DNA from: an uncultured Oscillospiraceae bacterium
GTDB lineage: Bacteria > Bacillota > Clostridia > Oscillospirales > Ruminococcaceae
Assembly (NCBI GenBank): GCA_902490585.1
Contig: CABUEI010000033.1
Span: forward strand, 1 to 23,246
Length of the DNA: 23,246 bases
Direction of reading: 5' to 3'
Both the position numbers and the translations under genes were made by a program. A model generated the notes under the pieces. That model had not been told where the DNA came from. It worked only from the letters and a program-made list of their open reading frames with translations, and did not search any database. Shown piece by piece: positions 23,052 through 23,246 of this stretch. The stretch's first letter is position 1. The number at the start of each line of letters is the position of its first letter.

Positions 23052-23246
23052 TTACATAGCGGAGTTTATTGTGTACTTCGTTACAACGTTGCCGCCGATA
23101 ATGTGCTGTTCAATTACTTCCGCAGCCTTTTCGGCTGTCATTTTAACGTAAGTGATCTTTTCCTTGCCGGGAGTGATTATCTCGACTATGGGTTCATACT
23201 GACAAAGGCCGATACAGCCTTCCTGTATTACCATTACGTCCTTTAT
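23052..23246 (-). CDS. Thioredoxin-like [2Fe-2S] ferredoxin, HndB type, partial
   Basis: Only the C-terminal part of at least 64 residues is in the window; the frame stays open through the right edge, so the true start is outside. The visible part contains the second half of a thioredoxin-like [2Fe-2S] fold: GCIGLCQYEPIVEI with two cluster Cys, and the tail MTAEKAAEVIEQHIIGGNVV. It resembles the N-terminal domain of the following flavoprotein gene, as expected for HndB. It lies 21 bp upstream of that gene in the same operon. A NuoE-like subunit (HndA/HydC) probably precedes it beyond the edge. An alternative is the end of a NuoE-type protein, but the QYEP context fits HndB better. Confidence 0.8.
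   Translation of the reverse strand: MKDVMVIQEGCIGLCQYEPIVEIITPGKEKITYVKMTAEKAAEVIEQHIIGGNVVTKYTINSAM

Overview
The window reads as chromosome of a low-to-mid GC anaerobic Firmicute of class Clostridia, most like the Ruminococcus / [Eubacterium] siraeum group. The evidence is a NAD(P)-linked [FeFe] hydrogenase of the Hnd/HydABC type, a YunB-type sporulation protein, a DUF951 protein, a leucine T-box, strong AGGAGG-type ribosome binding sites and frequent TTG starts. The genus is an inference. No transposase, integrase, CRISPR array, tRNA or rRNA gene is visible.

Layout. 1-365 has no gene but is dense in local hairpins and ends in a terminator-like stem, so it may be the 3' part of a structured RNA (unidentified). 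typA (BipA GTPase) follows on the minus strand, then a 47-residue Cys/Gly-rich membrane peptide, also minus. clpC is alone on the plus strand and converges on a membrane diguanylate cyclase (minus), which is preceded by an unrecognised 108-residue protein (minus). From about 7430 a long plus-strand run follows: DUF951 protein, prfA, sua5, coaE, a membrane-anchored lytic transglycosylase and an M18 aminopeptidase. After a hairpin that covers the next ribosome binding site come yunB and ligA. A textbook sigma-A promoter then drives a T-box leader with a CUC (Leu) specifier in front of leuA. leuA converges on a lipoprotein solute-binding protein (minus) whose promoter is followed by a cre-like operator. 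The window closes with a minus-strand hydrogenase cluster: an HndB-like ferredoxin (cut by the window edge), a NuoF-like flavoprotein and the catalytic [FeFe] subunit.

How the genes work together. Most are housekeeping: translation (typA, prfA, sua5), protein quality control (clpC), coenzyme A synthesis (coaE), wall turnover, DNA ligation and leucine synthesis. The hydrogenase cluster gives the fermentative signature: it should couple NAD(P)H, probably together with ferredoxin, to H2.

The clearest structural oddity is between prfA and sua5. The last 24 codons of prfA plus the stop are repeated 262 bp downstream at 75 of 79 identical bases, still in frame. The 183 bp between the copies is of unknown origin, and prmC, the usual neighbour, is missing. 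The other leads are the hairpin-rich start of the window, the Cys-rich peptide and the hairpin over the yunB start. I see no clear new multi-gene system here.
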